A stretch of 64,000 nucleotides of DNA from a bacterium (lineage in GTDB: Bacteria > UBA8248): positions 141,982 through 205,981 of the forward strand of contig JAJEJD010000032.1 of NCBI GenBank assembly GCA_022828125.1, written 5' to 3'. Made by a program: the position numbers and the translations under genes. Below the pieces are notes generated by a model. The model was not told the DNA's origin. It worked only from the letters and a program-made list of their open reading frames with translations, and did no database searches. This document shows positions 8,494 through 17,667 of the stretch, in pieces. Within the stretch, counting starts at the first letter, position 1. The number at the start of each line of letters is the position of its first letter.

Positions 8494-9966
8494 CTATCCC
8501 TTTCCTTCCAGCGCCACGTAGAACGTCGTGCCCTGTCGTTCGACCAACAGCAGGTTTCCCTTGTTTTTTCCTTTTTTCAGCGCTTCCCGCAACTGTTCCG
8601 TATCGGTGATCGCCTTGCGGTTGGCCTCGACGATGACGTCGCCCCGGCGCAGACCGGCTGCCGCCGCGGGGCTGTCGGGCAATACGTTGGTGATGACGAC
8701 GCCCTTCTCCGCCTTCGCCCCGACCTGCTTTCTGATCTCGGGCGTCAGTTTTTGCCCCTTGATGCCCAGATCCTTCTGGAGCGCAGGTTTCGCCGCTTTC
8801 GCCATTTCTTCTTTCGAACCGGGGAGCTTGGCGACTTTCAGCTTGACCTCGCGTTTTTCGCCGTCGCGTATGATGCCGACTTCGGCGATGGAGCCCGGCT
8901 TCAAGTCGGCTGCGGTCATGGAGAGTTGGCGGGGGTTTTTAATTTTTTTCTCGTTGACGCTTACGATCACGTCGCCTCTTTTGACGCCGGCTTTTTCCGC
9001 GGGCGCATTTTCAATCACGTTGGAGACCAGGGCGCCATGCGTATCTTTCAGGCCCAATTCCTTCGCCAGGCTCTCGTTGACGGGTTGAATGGAAACGCCC
9101 AGGAATCCGCGGGTCACCACGCCCGTGCGAAGCTGGGGGATCAGCTTTTTGGCCATGTTGACCGGTATGGCGAAACCGATGCCGATATTGCCGCCGCCTC
9201 TGCTGAAGATGGCGGTGTTGATGCCCACGACGTTTCCGTTCAGATCGAAGAGGGGCCCGCCGCTGTTTCCCGGATTGATGGAGGCGTCGGTTTGAATGAA
9301 GTCGTCGTATCGGCCCGATCCGATGACGCGCCCCTTGGCGCTGACGATTCCGGCCGTCACCGTGTGGGACAACCCGAACGGATTGCCGATGGCCATCACC
9401 CAGTCGCCCACGCGAAGTTTTTCGCTGTCCCCGAGCTTCAGCGCGGTGAACGCATCTCCGGGCTTCGTTTCTATCTGGAGCAGCGCGATGTCGGTCTGGG
9501 GGTCGCGGCCCACGACTTTCGCGTTTCGCTTCTCCTGGTCCTTGAAGCGGACCGTTATCCGGGATGCTTTTTCGACGACGTGGTTGTTCGTGAGGACCAG
9601 GCCCTTCTCGCTCACGATAAAGCCCGACCCCTGGCTCCGCTGTCTGGGCTGCGGCTGCGAACGGCCACGGGGCCCGGGGCCGAAGGGGCCTTCATGAAAA
9701 CGCCTGAAAAATTCGTTCCACATATCACCGGGAAATCCCGGGAACTGGCTTCCTGAACTCGCTTCCACCCTGGTTTCGGTACTGATGTTCACCACCGAGG
9801 GGCTGAGTTTTTCGACCAGCCCGGCCAGAGACGGCAGCCCTCCCGCGCCGACTGCGGACTGGGCGTTCGCCGGCGCGAAAAACAGGGCCAGACCCAGGAA
9901 CGTCGCGACGAGAACGCAGGTGAAACGCACCGGTTTGAATTTTGGAAGATAAAGAGTGTTCCGCAT
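8494..9966 (-). CDS. degQ: Periplasmic HtrA/DegQ-type serine protease
   Basis: 490 aa. Signal peptide at 1-36 (VLVATFLGLALFFAPANA), a Gln/Pro/Arg-rich linker at 95-112, a trypsin-like domain with triad H129 (TNNHVVEKA), D159 (DPQTDIALLQ) and S235 (NPGNSGGPLF), then two PDZ domains at about 275-370 and 395-485. This is the classic DegP/DegQ layout for degrading or refolding misfolded envelope proteins. The ATG at 9966 is preceded by GGAGAAGGG; upstream in-frame codons lack a ribosome site and would spoil the signal peptide. First gene of a probable operon with dacZ, the 35-residue peptide and the methyltransferase. Confidence 0.95.
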   Translation of the reverse strand: MRNTLYLPKFKPVRFTCVLVATFLGLALFFAPANAQSAVGAGGLPSLAGLVEKLSPSVVNISTETRVEASSGSQFPGFPGDMWNEFFRRFHEGPFGPGPRGRSQPQPRQRSQGSGFIVSEKGLVLTNNHVVEKASRITVRFKDQEKRNAKVVGRDPQTDIALLQIETKPGDAFTALKLGDSEKLRVGDWVMAIGNPFGLSHTVTAGIVSAKGRVIGSGRYDDFIQTDASINPGNSGGPLFDLNGNVVGINTAIFSRGGGNIGIGFAIPVNMAKKLIPQLRTGVVTRGFLGVSIQPVNESLAKELGLKDTHGALVSNVIENAPAEKAGVKRGDVIVSVNEKKIKNPRQLSMTAADLKPGSIAEVGIIRDGEKREVKLKVAKLPGSKEEMAKAAKPALQKDLGIKGQKLTPEIRKQVGAKAEKGVVITNVLPDSPAAAAGLRRGDVIVEANRKAITDTEQLREALKKGKNKGNLLLVERQGTTFYVALEGKG

Positions 9967-10232
9967 TTTTTCCCTTCTCCATGCATCAAATGTGCCGGCG
10001 GCGACAAACACTACATCACTGGTTTTAGATATACCAAAGTTCCATCCATGTGAAAATCGACAAATAGCTGAAAAAAGCTTGATTATTGCTTTCATCCCGC
10101 CTCATGCGGATGAAAAGAGGCAATTCCCGGCTGTTCGCATCGACGCGGGGCGGGTGGAGGGATATTCTCTCCGGCGTCTGTGAGGAAACCGCCCAGGCCT
10201 CGCACGGGAGAGTTTTTGGAAATGATGCGCGT

Positions 10233-11108
10233 ATGAGCCCGGAATCCCAAACCATTCTGCTCGCCATTTCGGCGGCCTTCGTGAGCGCGGCGACGAACAT
10301 CACCTTCGCGCCTGCGCTCCGGCAGATGGGTTCGTTCGCCCTGGCCCAGTTCAACAACCTGGGCAACACCCTCATGCTGGGGGCCATCGGTTTCTGGCTC
10401 TACGAGCCGGGGAGTTTCCGCTGGGAGGCGCTCGCCTGGTTCGGCGTTCTGGGCGTGATGAACTACAGCATCAACCGCTGGGTTTTCTATACCGGCATGA
10501 ACATCGTCGGCCCCGCGCGCCACATCACCATCACGAGCATGGTCCCGCTTCCCAGCCTGATACTGGCCGTCATCTTCCTGGGAGAAGAACCCGGCCGGTG
10601 GGTGGTGCTCGGCACGGTTCTCGTCGTCTTCGGCATCGCCGCCGTGAGCTACGAACCCTCGGGCGGAAGATGGTTCCGCGCAGGCGTCGGCTGGTCGCTC
10701 ATGAGCATGCTCATGCTGGTCGCAAGCGCCTTCATGCGCAAGCAGGGCATGTCGTACATGGCGGCGCCCGCCCTGCTCACGGCGTGGTCGGCCCTGGTCG
10801 CCATACCGACTTCCGAGGCCTTCCGGCATTTTCTCCCGAAGCGTTATTTCGAGTGGGGCTCGAAGCGCTATCTTCCGCTGCTGATTTTCGGAACGATCAT
10901 CAACGGGCTGATGCAGATACTCATCAACCTCTCGCTCCAGGGAAAGCTCTCGCTCGCGGTTCCCATCCTGAGCAGCACGCCGATTTTCGCCTTGTGCCTT
11001 TCCGCGATTTTCCTGCGAAAGATCGAACGCCTGAACGCGCGCGTGGTGTTCGGCATACTCATCGCCGTGCTGGGCATCGTGGCGGTGAGCATCGGGCGGC
11101 ACGGTTAG
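10233..11108 (+). CDS. EamA-family (DMT superfamily) transporter
   Basis: 291 aa with about ten hydrophobic spans in two five-helix halves, the usual drug/metabolite transporter design. Each half ends in the typical AVIFLGEEPGRW...LVVFGIAAVSY or AIFLRKIERLNARVVFGILIAVLG pattern. Substrate unknown. The ATG at 10233 is chosen because residues upstream are polar and unlike the family. It is followed after six bases by a paralogous EamA gene; the pair may form a heterodimer, as small DMT proteins often do. Confidence 0.85.
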   Translation: MSPESQTILLAISAAFVSAATNITFAPALRQMGSFALAQFNNLGNTLMLGAIGFWLYEPGSFRWEALAWFGVLGVMNYSINRWVFYTGMNIVGPARHITITSMVPLPSLILAVIFLGEEPGRWVVLGTVLVVFGIAAVSYEPSGGRWFRAGVGWSLMSMLMLVASAFMRKQGMSYMAAPALLTAWSALVAIPTSEAFRHFLPKRYFEWGSKRYLPLLIFGTIINGLMQILINLSLQGKLSLAVPILSSTPIFALCLSAIFLRKIERLNARVVFGILIAVLGIVAVSIGRHG

Positions 11109-11114
11109 GCGGCC

Positions 11115-11984
11115 ATGGACAACACGATGGGGATCGTCTGGGCGCTGGCCGCGGCCGTCATGGCGGCGTTCACGGGCGTTCTCGCCGCGCGGCCCCTGCG
11201 GCACATGGGCCTGATGTCCGCGACCCTGCTCACCAACGTCTTCAACATGCTCGTTCTGGCCCTTTTCGGCTGGTGGGAATACGACCCTGCGGACGTGACG
11301 GTGGAGGGACTGCTCTGGTTCGCCCTGTTGGGCGTCACCGCCTACAGCTACGGGCGGCTGGTGTATTACAAGGCGATCGACTCCATCGGCCCGCCCCGGC
11401 TGATGACGCTCATGAGCACGTCCCCCCTGCTCAGCCTGTCCCTGGCCGTCCTGTTCCTGGGCGAGCAGCCCGGCCCGGCCGTTCTGGGGGGCACGGGCCT
11501 CGTGGTGGCGGGCGTCATCCTGGTGAGCTACGAACCCGCCAGGGGGCGCTGGTTCCAGCCTGCGATTCTCTGGGGTTTCGCGAGCGCGGTCTCGCTCGGC
11601 GTGAGCGTGTTCATCCGCAAGAAGGGCCTGGACGCCATGCCGAACATCGCCCTCACGGTGGCGTGGTCGAACATGGTGAGCATCCCCATCATTTATTCCC
11701 TGCGATTCATCACCCCGCCCGCCCTGTTCGACTGGGGGCCGCGCTGGGCGGTCGTGACGATCATCGTGGTCGGCGTGCTGAACTCGGGCAACCAGCTCCT
11801 CTACAACCTCGCCATCATCAACGCCGAGGTCAGCGTCGTCGGCCCCATCATCGCCTCGATGCCGATCTTCTCGGTCATCTTCACCGTCCTCATGCTACGC
11901 GACATGACGCGCGTGCGGCCCCGCCTCGTCGCGGGCGTATGCGTCACCGTGGCGGGGATGGTCGCCGTCGCGCTGGGGCGTTGA
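11115..11984 (+). CDS. EamA-family (DMT superfamily) transporter, second of a pair
   Basis: 289 aa with ten predicted spans and clear similarity to the upstream gene (AVLFLGEQPGPAVLGGTGLVVAGVILVSYEPARGRWFQ against the matching region of its neighbour). It starts at ATG 11115, six bases after the previous stop. Tandem paralogues of equal length suggest an old duplication. No substrate clue is visible. After this gene composition drops in GC and the opposite-strand defence island begins. Confidence 0.85.
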   Translation: MDNTMGIVWALAAAVMAAFTGVLAARPLRHMGLMSATLLTNVFNMLVLALFGWWEYDPADVTVEGLLWFALLGVTAYSYGRLVYYKAIDSIGPPRLMTLMSTSPLLSLSLAVLFLGEQPGPAVLGGTGLVVAGVILVSYEPARGRWFQPAILWGFASAVSLGVSVFIRKKGLDAMPNIALTVAWSNMVSIPIIYSLRFITPPALFDWGPRWAVVTIIVVGVLNSGNQLLYNLAIINAEVSVVGPIIASMPIFSVIFTVLMLRDMTRVRPRLVAGVCVTVAGMVAVALGR

Positions 11985-12105
11985 GGGGCGTGAACGAATC
12001 ATCGCCTTCTTACGAGACGGACAAAAAAACACATCGCGGATACTCACAATGCGGATGGTTCAAGTGTAACATCTTCGATGTGAGATTCTATGATTAGGGG
12101 CATAG

Positions 12106-15100
12106 CTATCCATCCTCTCCTGATAACACTCGCCAAACACGCATGTACCCATCACCGGAAAGTGTTGCGTTTTCCGGACGAACAGTGTCCCATTCTCCCG
12201 ATTCCAGATTTTTCAGGAATCTTCTGGCCTTGCCAACGGAGAAGCGCTCCACGTTACCACCAGTTATGTCTCGGTAAAGTTCTCCGAGTGCCTCGGCCGC
12301 GCTCCTAGGAGCCGCGTTCATGCGCATCAAGACCGCATCCTCTGTGCGCACCCCGTGATAGATCATGGCGGGAAGCGTGTTGATCCTCTGCCGCTCCGCG
12401 GCGGGGAGCGCATCAAAATCCATTCCCGAGACGCGGCAAAGCGCCGAAACTCCCCATGTCCCATTGTTGACGATGGCACGGTAAATCGCCCTGCAAGCAT
12501 CGGTGATTGCAGCAGTCGCCTTGTCATCGTCGCGGTCGCGAGCGAAATACTCCTTAGCGATCTCACCAATGCTCTTGCCGTTCACCCAGTCTCGGGTAAT
12601 GTCGGAAAGCCGCGTCCGGTCGAAACCATCCCCACCTATTTCATCAAGTTGTTGCTTCAATTGTGGTACCTTGAGCATGACACCAAACAGATCAGCCATC
12701 TTGCCGCTGTCACCGAATAGGCTTTCAGGCACCCAGTCCGATGGTGTCAGTTTGTTTTCAAGGCCACCCATCCCGGTCATGGCGCGGGCAACGCCTTCAG
12801 GTGAGAATCCGGTCAAATCAGCCAGTTCGGCGCGCCCGGGGTTTTCGGCAAGTTTGTGTGCGTAGTTCCGGGTCGCGTCCAAAAGCGCATTGGCTTTTTC
12901 GCGCTGCAACGGATCATTGCGCAGCGTTGTATACCCATAGGTCTGCCGCAAGAGTAACTCGGTATCGGCTAGAACAGCCTCGAGATTTTTCTTTTCCGCA
13001 TAAAGGTGAGCAACATAGCAACGAAAATCTTCCCATTGTTCCTGCCATAGGACATCGGATAGATGATTTAATTCGCCCCGTGCCACAAGTTCGTCGATCA
13101 AAGTAACAAGTCGGGAAACGAGCGCGCCGGTGTTCCGGCTAACGAAGGAAATTAGAGCATTGCGATCCGCTCCTTCGGCAAGCCCAATGACACCGACGCT
13201 ATCGTGATCGATACGCCCGGCGCGTCCAGCGAGATTCCAGAACTCGCGCGGAGCCATTTCCTGTCCGTAAGGATATTTGTAGGTCTGAAGGAATACAGAA
13301 GAGACCGGAAAATTCAGTCCCTGCGCAATAGTTGTCGTCGCGCAGAGCATCCGAAGTTTCCCAATCTCGGCCAACCATTCCATCAAAGCGCGAACATCAT
13401 CGGACAACCCGGCATGATGTACCCCGACGCCTCGCTCCAGCAAAGCAATAAGCTGAAAGTCGGGGCTGATCTCGCTGCGTAGAAAATCCTGCACCAGCCG
13501 AATTTCCTCCGGAACGGTATCGAACTCCAGTAAACTCTCGGCGGCTTCTTTGGCCATGCTCCAGACTGTTCGAGTGTTGTTAGCTACGGTAACACTGGGC
13601 CCACGCGCCGACATAATCGCGCCCATCGCGGCGGTCTGGAGACCAGTGCCCTTCTGTTTGTTTCCATCAAGAACCTTGCTCTTCGGAACATTAAGAGGTT
13701 TTACGCCACCGACACGATGCTGGCCATGCAGTTGCATCGCATTCTTCGTTGCTGTCAACGTCTCGAACTCCAAGCGCCAGCCTCCACGCACACTTCCATC
13801 GGGGCAAGCACGATACAGGCCAATAATTCGCTCGTTCGGTTTCCAGGGTGTTGTCCCCAGACTGATCGCTTGCCCCGCATCAACGTCTTGCGCAAGCCAG
13901 CGCGCGATTGTACCCACATCCTCCACAAAGGGCATCAGAAGCAGGAAGTTCGCTCGTGGGCAATCCCGCTTCACCGTTGCAAGCAAGAGTTCGATGCGTA
14001 ATCCTCGACTCTCCGATTCGATATTATGTGCTTCGTCCATTACGACGAGCGTAAGTGGTCTCGTCACTTTCTTGTTGCGGATCACTAGCGAAAGTTTCTC
14101 TGGCGTCGCCACAAGAATATGGAAGGGCTGTTGTTCGTCCGCTAGCAACTCCTCTTCAAAGGAATCGACTTCAACCGCTGCTGTGAGTTGCTCGACGCGC
14201 AGCGAGATCGGCTCGAAATCCTTGCGCAAACGACGGGTTATCTGAGCTGAAAGTGCTCGTGTCGGTGCTACATACGCGACCCAACCGTCTTGAGCGTCGA
14301 ATTGGTTCAACGCCTGCAACATCCGAAATTGCGCTAAAAGTGTCTTGCCACCAGATGTCGGTATATCGACCACGATCGCGGTTTTCGCTTGGTCGAGAAG
14401 TCCCTTTTCGAGGAGAGCCGCACGCTGAGGTGGCAAAAGTTCGAACATTGCCTGATGGCTGCGGTGAGTCAATGACCGAACGAAGTTCGAGGTCTTGGAA
14501 TTAATGGTCCGAGTCGCCCACCACAGCGAGTTCGTGATCATGATCCGAGCAGTGGCATGCAACCATCGGAGCACGACCTCATGCTGCGTGTCTCCAGAGC
14601 CGACTGCTGCTTTCAGCGCAGCGTCAAAATGTTTATCAATCTCGCTAAAGGGACTGTCGGGTTGACCTTGTATCATGTAGCCCGTAAGAATTTCTGTTGC
14701 CTTGGCCCAATGATAAAGAGCGGCGAGACGAAGGGCGATTGCTCGATCGGCTGCTTGCGAACCATTGTTCAGCCGGTCGGCCTCGAATGTTTTCTGGTCA
14801 TCCCGCAAGCCAGCGATGATCTCACGTATACGATCGAGATCGTCCCAACCATTCTTTCGGAACAGACGCACCCAACAATCGAATAGCCTATAAAGAAGAC
14901 GTAGGTCCCAAGACACGCTGGCCACGCTCGGGGCAGCGAGCGCGGGTTCATTGTCCTTGTACCAGCGGCGCAGATCGGACCAGCGATCTCCGCAATAGGA
15001 TAGGGCGGAAAGCTGTAGGACGAAGAGGAGGCGGTCGCTCGTCTCCGCTGGCACGGGCATCAAACGACGGATATCGAAAGCCTTGTAGGAGGCTGATTCG

Positions 15101-15372
15101 GCTTGGTCGCGTAGAGCGCGATTTTCTCCGGAAGGACGACTCAACTCATCGAGACCCTCGATTGCGGCCATCTCATAGGCCAGCGCGATGCGTTCAAGGA
15201 ACGGAATGTCCTCTTCATTTACGGCAAAAGAAAAGGCTATCTGCTTTCCGACGGCGCGATCGGCCAACCGCTCGTTAATCAAGCGGTCGGCTTGCTCCAA
15301 GGCTTCGGTGCCGACGGCGCTTACCGCCCAATGATCGGCAAGTGCGGCGAAGGCTTCGGCGGAAAGGCTCAT
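12106..15372 (-). CDS. hamB: Ski2-like DEAH helicase, HamB-like (Hachiman)
   Basis: 1088 aa. An N-terminal helical region of about 330 residues is followed by an SF2 helicase core: Walker A DIPTSGGKTLLAQ (about 345), VAYVAPTRAL, VVMDEAHNIES (DEAH), motif V ATTTIAQGLNFP and motif VI FWNLAGRAGRID, all in Ski2-like form. It lies downstream of a PD-(D/E)xK-type gene with an ATGA overlap, the arrangement of Hachiman HamAB and the related AbpAB phage-defence systems. HamB is known to unwind DNA and hold back the HamA effector. GC content is lower than flanking housekeeping genes, fitting horizontal gain. Another nuclease-helicase defence pair remains possible. Confidence 0.7.
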   Translation of the reverse strand: MSLSAEAFAALADHWAVSAVGTEALEQADRLINERLADRAVGKQIAFSFAVNEEDIPFLERIALAYEMAAIEGLDELSRPSGENRALRDQAESASYKAFDIRRLMPVPAETSDRLLFVLQLSALSYCGDRWSDLRRWYKDNEPALAAPSVASVSWDLRLLYRLFDCWVRLFRKNGWDDLDRIREIIAGLRDDQKTFEADRLNNGSQAADRAIALRLAALYHWAKATEILTGYMIQGQPDSPFSEIDKHFDAALKAAVGSGDTQHEVVLRWLHATARIMITNSLWWATRTINSKTSNFVRSLTHRSHQAMFELLPPQRAALLEKGLLDQAKTAIVVDIPTSGGKTLLAQFRMLQALNQFDAQDGWVAYVAPTRALSAQITRRLRKDFEPISLRVEQLTAAVEVDSFEEELLADEQQPFHILVATPEKLSLVIRNKKVTRPLTLVVMDEAHNIESESRGLRIELLLATVKRDCPRANFLLLMPFVEDVGTIARWLAQDVDAGQAISLGTTPWKPNERIIGLYRACPDGSVRGGWRLEFETLTATKNAMQLHGQHRVGGVKPLNVPKSKVLDGNKQKGTGLQTAAMGAIMSARGPSVTVANNTRTVWSMAKEAAESLLEFDTVPEEIRLVQDFLRSEISPDFQLIALLERGVGVHHAGLSDDVRALMEWLAEIGKLRMLCATTTIAQGLNFPVSSVFLQTYKYPYGQEMAPREFWNLAGRAGRIDHDSVGVIGLAEGADRNALISFVSRNTGALVSRLVTLIDELVARGELNHLSDVLWQEQWEDFRCYVAHLYAEKKNLEAVLADTELLLRQTYGYTTLRNDPLQREKANALLDATRNYAHKLAENPGRAELADLTGFSPEGVARAMTGMGGLENKLTPSDWVPESLFGDSGKMADLFGVMLKVPQLKQQLDEIGGDGFDRTRLSDITRDWVNGKSIGEIAKEYFARDRDDDKATAAITDACRAIYRAIVNNGTWGVSALCRVSGMDFDALPAAERQRINTLPAMIYHGVRTEDAVLMRMNAAPRSAAEALGELYRDITGGNVERFSVGKARRFLKNLESGEWDTVRPENATLSGDGYMRVWRVLSGEDG

Positions 15373-16163
15373 GTTCCATCTCCTGTCCGTTGTGCAAGAA
15401 TAGCCACACCTAGGCTGTCAATTCGTCCTTTCGGCAGATACAGCGCTAGTAGCTCGATCCTTGTTCCTTCTGGACAGTCTTCGCTGAGCTTCTTGATACG
15501 CATTCTCAGATCATCGGCATGCGGATCAACATCGCGGATTAAAACGCCGTACAAATAAACGTCCGATTTATTCTGCAAATAACGACGACTCGCAGCCTCG
15601 AAGCGAGGACGCCACGGCGCAACTTTCGCGCGGTGGCACAAATACTTGAGAAGATCGTCGCGAATGCGTTCACAATCACGCAAGTCTTCGAGTTGCTGCT
15701 TCAGTCCCGTCCGCCCATACATCGCGCTCGGCGGGTATTGCTCCTCCGTCGAGGTTTTCACCTCTCCAAAAACGAGAACGTCTCCGTCTTCGTCAGTTCG
15801 AAAACCAACGAGATCGGCACCGGGCAGGCTAGATCCACGCTTGCGTTCGTCCCGGCCATCCGGCCAAGGGAACTGACAACCGCGACAATCGATTAAATAA
15901 GTTTCGGCAATCGCTTCGCCAACGCGCCAATTCTCGATATCGTCGGGATCGGCAAGAACATCGCGTAGGCTCTCCTGTGCAAACTCCGTTTCTGCGAGAG
16001 CGCCGAGCATGCTTTCGATATCAGCCTTACCTTCATCGTCAAACATGAGGGACGAGACGCGCTCTTGCAGTGCTACATTAAGCTCCTCGTCTGACCAAGT
16101 CAGACCGATACCTGAACAGGGAACGGTCCCATGATTGTAAACAATTTCACCGGTGGCAACCAT
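15369..16163 (-). CDS. hamA: PD-(D/E)xK-type effector, HamA-like (Hachiman)
   Basis: 264 aa. Around residues 120-150 a restriction-like active site is visible: PGADLVGF (Asp) and, after a loop, VLVFGEVKTST (E-x-K). This is the DUF1837/HamA type of nuclease domain beside a large helicase. The C-terminal part (KSDVYLYGVLIRD and following) is mixed alpha/beta. The ATG at 16163 overlaps the upstream hsdS stop by one base (TGATG), and its own stop overlaps the helicase start (ATGA), so all three genes are translationally coupled. Expected role: DNA-degrading effector released on infection. The specific HamA assignment rests on motifs and context. Confidence 0.6.
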   Translation of the reverse strand: MVATGEIVYNHGTVPCSGIGLTWSDEELNVALQERVSSLMFDDEGKADIESMLGALAETEFAQESLRDVLADPDDIENWRVGEAIAETYLIDCRGCQFPWPDGRDERKRGSSLPGADLVGFRTDEDGDVLVFGEVKTSTEEQYPPSAMYGRTGLKQQLEDLRDCERIRDDLLKYLCHRAKVAPWRPRFEAASRRYLQNKSDVYLYGVLIRDVDPHADDLRMRIKKLSEDCPEGTRIELLALYLPKGRIDSLGVAILAQRTGDGT

Positions 16164-16756
16164 CACTCTATAGTCTCCACCACCTCTTCGACCTCACTCA
16201 AGAATATCTCACCAGTGATGAGCTTCGGCATCAACGTATCTCGCAGAGCGGTGCGGCGGTTGAGTTCGATCTTCTCGTCCAGCGTTCCGAGGATATGCGC
16301 GATGGCGTAACGCTGAGACTCCTCGGGTGGATATGGAATGGAAATCTGATTGAGATTCTTCTGGGAGAGCTTCGCTTGAATGGAACCGCTCATGAACGGT
16401 CGGACTTGAACTGTCGAAAGCGCATACCAGAGATACCGTGTCTCTTCGTCACTGTACCCTTTCAGAACGTGGGCGTGGTTGTTGACCCAAAACTGCCCAT
16501 CTACTAATTGTAGGAATGGGATTCCCATTGATGTTTCTACTGATCCATCCTCCGCAACGAGGAGATGCAGACCCTCGAAGAGATAATCATCAACGTAATC
16601 CATTATCCCAGTGGCTCCATAGTAGGGATACGGTCCTGATCTCGTTGATCGCATTTGCTTGGATAGAGGAACGCGGCGAGAGGCAAAGTTGCTAACGAGA
16701 CCGCCGAGCGTAGCCTCCGACCATGAGCCAGATTCCGATTCACCCACCAACACCAT
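16163..16756 (-). CDS. hsdS: Short type I restriction specificity protein (single recognition domain)
   Basis: 197 aa, about half the size of a normal HsdS. It has one target-recognition domain (GSWSEATLGGLV at the start, YPYYGATGIMDYV, AKLSQKNLNQISIPYPP) and one conserved helix region (AIAHILGTLDEKIELNRRT) that runs straight into LRDTLMPKLITGEI, the normal HsdS end. The central repeat and second recognition domain appear deleted. The start at 16756 follows AGGGG; an in-frame ATG at 16819 would add 21 unfamiliar residues. No intact hsdM or hsdR is adjacent, only an hsdM 5' remnant at 17.3 kb. It may be a relic or may serve the coupled nuclease-helicase pair. Confidence 0.7.
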   Translation of the reverse strand: MVLVGESESGSWSEATLGGLVSNFASRRVPLSKQMRSTRSGPYPYYGATGIMDYVDDYLFEGLHLLVAEDGSVETSMGIPFLQLVDGQFWVNNHAHVLKGYSDEETRYLWYALSTVQVRPFMSGSIQAKLSQKNLNQISIPYPPEESQRYAIAHILGTLDEKIELNRRTALRDTLMPKLITGEIFLSEVEEVVETIE

Positions 16757-16850
16757 ATGACCCCTTTCTTTCACTTTCCGAAAACTCTCGGACGCGCTCG
16801 CCCGGTCCGCGACGTCCACTCGAAAAGGTGGACGTCAATCGGTCGCACGT

Positions 16851-16945
16851 TTGGGCTTGTTGAAAAACCTCCCGTCGGTGGGACATCGCTTCTACCCCCC
16901 TGACAAGGGGGGACAGGGGAGCTTTTTCAGCAGCCCCATGTTTCC
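16851..16945. repeat. Solo family A arm with GTTGAAAAA word
   Basis: Contains TGTTGAAAAACC, then TACCCCCCTGACAAGGGG near 16893, which is a family A terminal arm, and ends in AGCTTTTTCAGCAGCCCC, roughly the inverse of its start. It sits exactly between the truncated hsdS and the small gene, where sequence of the ancestral restriction locus is missing. Confidence 0.6.
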
Positions 16946-16946
16946 T

Positions 16947-17192
16947 TTAGTTGGACGTGCGGCGGAGAACCAACGCCTCGACGATCTCGGCCTCGCCCAG
17001 GGTCTTTTCCGCCGGATGGGGCGGGTCTCCGTGTCGGCCATCCCACTCATGTTTCCCCGTGTCTAGGCTGATCTTCGTTATGGATATCCGCCCCGGCGTC
17101 AGATCGTCGTAGCCATTTTCGTAGCCGTTCACCACGACGCGCAGTCCGGCGGGATATTCTTGAAGCAGTTTGATCAACTCACCGACCAACAA
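16947..17192 (-). CDS. Small conserved hypothetical protein, 81 aa
   Basis: Starts at a TTG (17192) seven bases after AAGGAG and reads LVGELIKLLQEYPAGLRVVVNGYENGYDD. This is the pattern of small uncharacterised proteins ('xVxELIxxLxxxPxxxxVVVxGYEGGYDD') often found beside toxin-antitoxin or restriction genes. The C-terminal part is polar and ends ALVLRRTSN. Longer in-frame extensions exist but lack a ribosome site. It lies immediately downstream of the broken hsdM start, suggesting it was cargo of the restriction locus or was brought in by the rearrangement that removed most of hsdM. Function unknown. Confidence 0.6.
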   Translation of the reverse strand: MLVGELIKLLQEYPAGLRVVVNGYENGYDDLTPGRISITKISLDTGKHEWDGRHGDPPHPAEKTLGEAEIVEALVLRRTSN

Positions 17193-17242
17193 GTACGTTC
17201 TCCTTCCATCGGGAATCTCAACGTCTTCAGGTTCCCGGCGAT

Positions 17243-17356
17243 AGCCGCATCCATCGCGCCGCGCAAGGCGTTGGCCATTTCCCAAAGCTCGCTCTCATAG
17301 CCCGTCGTGGCTCCGTTGTCTGGTTGCTGTTCTTTTTTCGATCCTGTTCGCGCCAT
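17243..17356 (-). pseudogene. hsdM: 5' remnant of type I methylase hsdM
   Basis: From ATG 17356 the first 38 residues (MARTGSKKEQQ..., then GYESELWEMANALRGAMDAA) match the canonical start of type I methyltransferase subunits, in which this helix is followed by EYKHVVLGLIFLKYISDAF. Here the match stops after MDAA and the frame continues only 22 unrelated residues to a stop at 17174. The catalytic domain is absent. The remnant points toward the short hsdS at 16.2-16.8 kb, consistent with deletion of about 1.4 kb or more between them. Confidence 0.75.
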
Positions 17357-17479
17357 GGTTCCTTTATCTCATCTGTCAGGCGTCATCGGTGGATATGTAA
17401 TTTGCCGCCGGGCAGTTTACAAACCGGGGCGACCCTTGTCATCCGGGAAATTCGGTGAGCCGGTTCGTTCTCGAAAACC

Positions 17480-17608
17480 AACCCCCCTACCCCCCCTTGT
17501 CAGGGGTCAAACGCGAGTGATGAACGAGCGTTTGCATAAGCCATTGACGAGAAACACATCGTCTTGCAAAACCTCCCTCTTCGGTCGGTTTTGACCCCCG
17601 ACAAGGGG
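17480..17608. repeat. Family A element, copy 3 (near-identical to the 51.3 kb copy)
   Basis: Left arm AACCCCCCTACCCCCCCTTG then TCAGGGGTCAAA; right arm TTTTGACCCCCGACAAGGGG, truncated where GGCTGTTGAAAAACCCC begins. The roughly 90-base interior matches the copy at 51309-51452 with only one difference noticed in the shared part. No coding frame of interest. Confidence 0.85.
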
Positions 17609-17667
17609 CTGTTGAAAAACCCCTGTATGTGTCCATCAGCCCCTGGAAACCGCCGACGCCTCTTACC

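Noticed and set aside
12060..12090. ACATC-TTC-GATGT hairpin after the EamA genes as a terminator
   Set aside because: Stem of only five pairs and no T-run.
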